NCBI RefSeq assembly: GCF_016919245.1
Contig: NZ_JAFEJA010000001.1
Location: forward strand, 3,010,001 to 3,074,000
Source of the DNA: Streptomyces zhihengii
GTDB taxonomy: Bacteria > Actinomycetota > Actinomycetes > Streptomycetales > Streptomycetaceae
Length of the DNA stretch: 64,000 bases
Direction of reading: 5' to 3'
This document shows, piece by piece, positions 62,741-64,000 of this stretch (position 1 is its first letter; each line of letters opens with the position of its first letter). The notes beneath the pieces were generated by a model. That model did no database searches. It was given only the letters and a program-made list of their open reading frames with translations, and had not been told where the DNA came from. A program made the position numbers and the translations under genes.

Positions 62741-64000
62741 GTGACACGGACAGCCGCTCATGCCCTGATCGCGGCGCTGGTGGCGGCGTGGTGGCTGACC
62801 GGGCCCGCCGCCGCCGGCGCCCGCGCCGACGACCCCGTCGAGCTCTCCCGGCAGGGCCAGATCACCGACCGCGTCGACGCGCTCGGCGACCGGGAGCCAG
62901 CCGTCGCCACGGCCCTCGACCGGCTCTACGACGAACAGCGCCTCCAGCTCTTCGCCGTCTACGTCGACGGCTTCTCCGGCCTCGACGCGCCCGAATGGGC
63001 CGCCGAGACCGCCACGCGCAACGGCCTCGGCCAGGACGACGTCCTGCTCGCCGTCGCCACCGGCGACCGCGAGTACGCCTACTGGGTCGACGACGCCTCC
63101 CGGCTGACCGACGCCCAGCTCGCCGCCGTCGCCCGCGACGGCATCGAGCCCGCGCTGCGCGCGAACGACTGGGCGGGCGCGGCGATCGGCGCGGCCGACG
63201 GCTACGGGGCCGTCCTCGCCGGGCGCCCCGTACCCGAGGTCGCCGTCACCCCCGGCGAGGCGGACCCCGGCGGCGGGCAGGGCGCCGGCACCGGGGCGGG
63301 CGACCTGGTGCTGCCCGTGGCGGTCCTGGGCGGCGCCGGCGCGCTCGCCGCGTACGCCTGGGTCAGGCGCCGGCGGCGGACCGGCACCCGCACCACCCCC
63401 CGGGGCGGCCAGGAGGGCTGGGGCGAACCGCCTCCGGTCCCGCTGACCGATCTCGACGTCCGGGCCAAGCAGGCCCTCGTCGACACGGACGACGCGCTGC
63501 GCACCAGCCGGGAGGAACTCGGCTTCGCCGTGGCCCAGTTCGGCGAGGAGGCCGCGAAGCCGTTCACCGCCGCGGTCGACCACGCCCAGACGGAGCTGAC
63601 CAGCGCCTTCCGGGTGCGCCAGCAGCTCGACGACGCCTACCCCGAGGACGAGGCGAGCCGCCGGGCCATGCTGGACGAGATCCTCGGCCGGTGCGCCGAG
63701 GCCAACCGCCGGCTCGACGCCGAGTCCGCGGACTTCGACCGGCTGCGCGCCCTGGAGCAGAACGCGCCGGAGGCCCTGGCCGCGGCCCGCGCCGCCTTCG
63801 ACGACGTCAACGGCCGGATGATCAGCGCCGAAGCGGCCCTCGGCGTGCTGCGCGAGCGCTACGCGCCGACCGCCTCCGCGCCCGTCGGCGGGGCCGTGGA
63901 CGAGGCCGGGGACCGGCTGGAGTTCGCCTCCCGCTCGCTCGACGAGGCCGGCCGGGCGCTCGGCACGGACGAGCGCGGCACGGCCGCCGTCCAGGTGCGC
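62741..64000 (+). CDS. TPM-domain membrane protein, 3' end outside window
   Basis: 420 codons, open to the right edge. GTG 62741 begins a signal peptide (ALIAALVAAWWLTGPAAAGARA), then a TPM domain (VDALGDREPAVATALDRLYD, DDVLLAVATGDREYAYWVDD), a Gly-rich linker, one membrane helix (LVLPVAVLGGAGALAAYAWV) with a following RRRRR stop-transfer, and a long helical cytoplasmic part predicted coiled-coil. TPM proteins are linked to photosystem repair or acid phosphatase activity elsewhere. In actinobacteria the role is unknown. No clear ribosome site, so possibly leaderless. Confidence 0.8.
   Translation, partial: MTRTAAHALIAALVAAWWLTGPAAAGARADDPVELSRQGQITDRVDALGDREPAVATALDRLYDEQRLQLFAVYVDGFSGLDAPEWAAETATRNGLGQDDVLLAVATGDREYAYWVDDASRLTDAQLAAVARDGIEPALRANDWAGAAIGAADGYGAVLAGRPVPEVAVTPGEADPGGGQGAGTGAGDLVLPVAVLGGAGALAAYAWVRRRRRTGTRTTPRGGQEGWGEPPPVPLTDLDVRAKQALVDTDDALRTSREELGFAVAQFGEEAAKPFTAAVDHAQTELTSAFRVRQQLDDAYPEDEASRRAMLDEILGRCAEANRRLDAESADFDRLRALEQNAPEALAAARAAFDDVNGRMISAEAALGVLRERYAPTASAPVGGAVDEAGDRLEFASRSLDEAGRALGTDERGTAAVQVR

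Overview
The window is chromosomal DNA from a high-GC actinomycete, almost certainly a Streptomyces. The evidence is very high third-position GC, frequent GTG/TTG starts, genes packed with 4- or 8-nt overlaps, mycothiol biosynthesis (mshB), an ECF sigma / zinc anti-sigma / HtrA / TatB set, and two oligopeptide ABC operons at the position where Streptomyces carries bldK. I found no rRNA, tRNA, IS element, prophage or CRISPR array. This is core chromosome, not an island. About 60 genes are listed, including several outside any ATG-initiated frame: a 22-aa leader peptide, a 55-aa DUF3117 protein, an O-methyltransferase that seems to start at ATT, and two partial genes at the ends.

1-9.5 kb: end of a ferritin-like gene, a DEAD-box RNA helicase with a long repetitive basic tail, an alpha/beta hydrolase, a NYN-domain protein, a conserved 50-aa protein, MarC, a PHP phosphoesterase, a DUF6758 zinc-ribbon protein, an MFS exporter and a SUFU-domain protein. 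9.5-16.4 kb: a magnesium-related group with CorA behind a structured leader carrying a small ORF, a PRC-barrel/MgtE-N/CBS protein without a channel, and a DUF1003 membrane protein, followed by the Mrp Fe-S carrier. 16.5-21.8 kb: tatB, htrA, anti-sigma and sigE, with an O-methyltransferase and DUF3117 next to them.

22-36.6 kb: enoyl-CoA hydratase, 3-methyladenine glycosylase, a DivIVA-like protein, FolP2-type DHPS homologue, LOG-family protein (plus a decayed LOG fragment), DapE, a lysozyme-like protein, DapC, FdxA, a GNAT enzyme, a SirB1/transglutaminase-like protein, a peptidoglycan-binding-domain membrane protein and MshB. From corA to mshB this block matches, gene family by gene family, the Mycobacterium tuberculosis region Rv1170-Rv1239 as I remember it, so it is old actinobacterial backbone joining envelope stress, Mg2+, lysine/DAP synthesis and mycothiol. 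37-40.4 kb: an S9 peptidase and a membrane protein with a Tyr-Gly-Tyr-Pro-Pro tail.

40.6-53.5 kb: two complete, same-direction oligopeptide ABC operons (binding protein, two permeases, two ATPases) separated by a tandem-GNAT gene. They share gene order, identical 8-nt overlaps and a strong hairpin after the binding-protein gene. 54-64 kb: TypA/BipA, an orphan family-5 binding lipoprotein, a three-gene succinate dehydrogenase/fumarate reductase operon, and the start of a TPM-domain protein that runs off the right edge.

Nothing here looks like a wholly new multi-gene system. The points most worth checking are the corA leader (small ORF with mutually exclusive hairpins), the channel-less MgtE-like/DUF1003 pair, non-standard start codons (CTG, ATT), two reading-frame breaks at GCGGCCGC-rich runs in htrA and the peptidoglycan-binding gene, and the LOG pseudogene scar.
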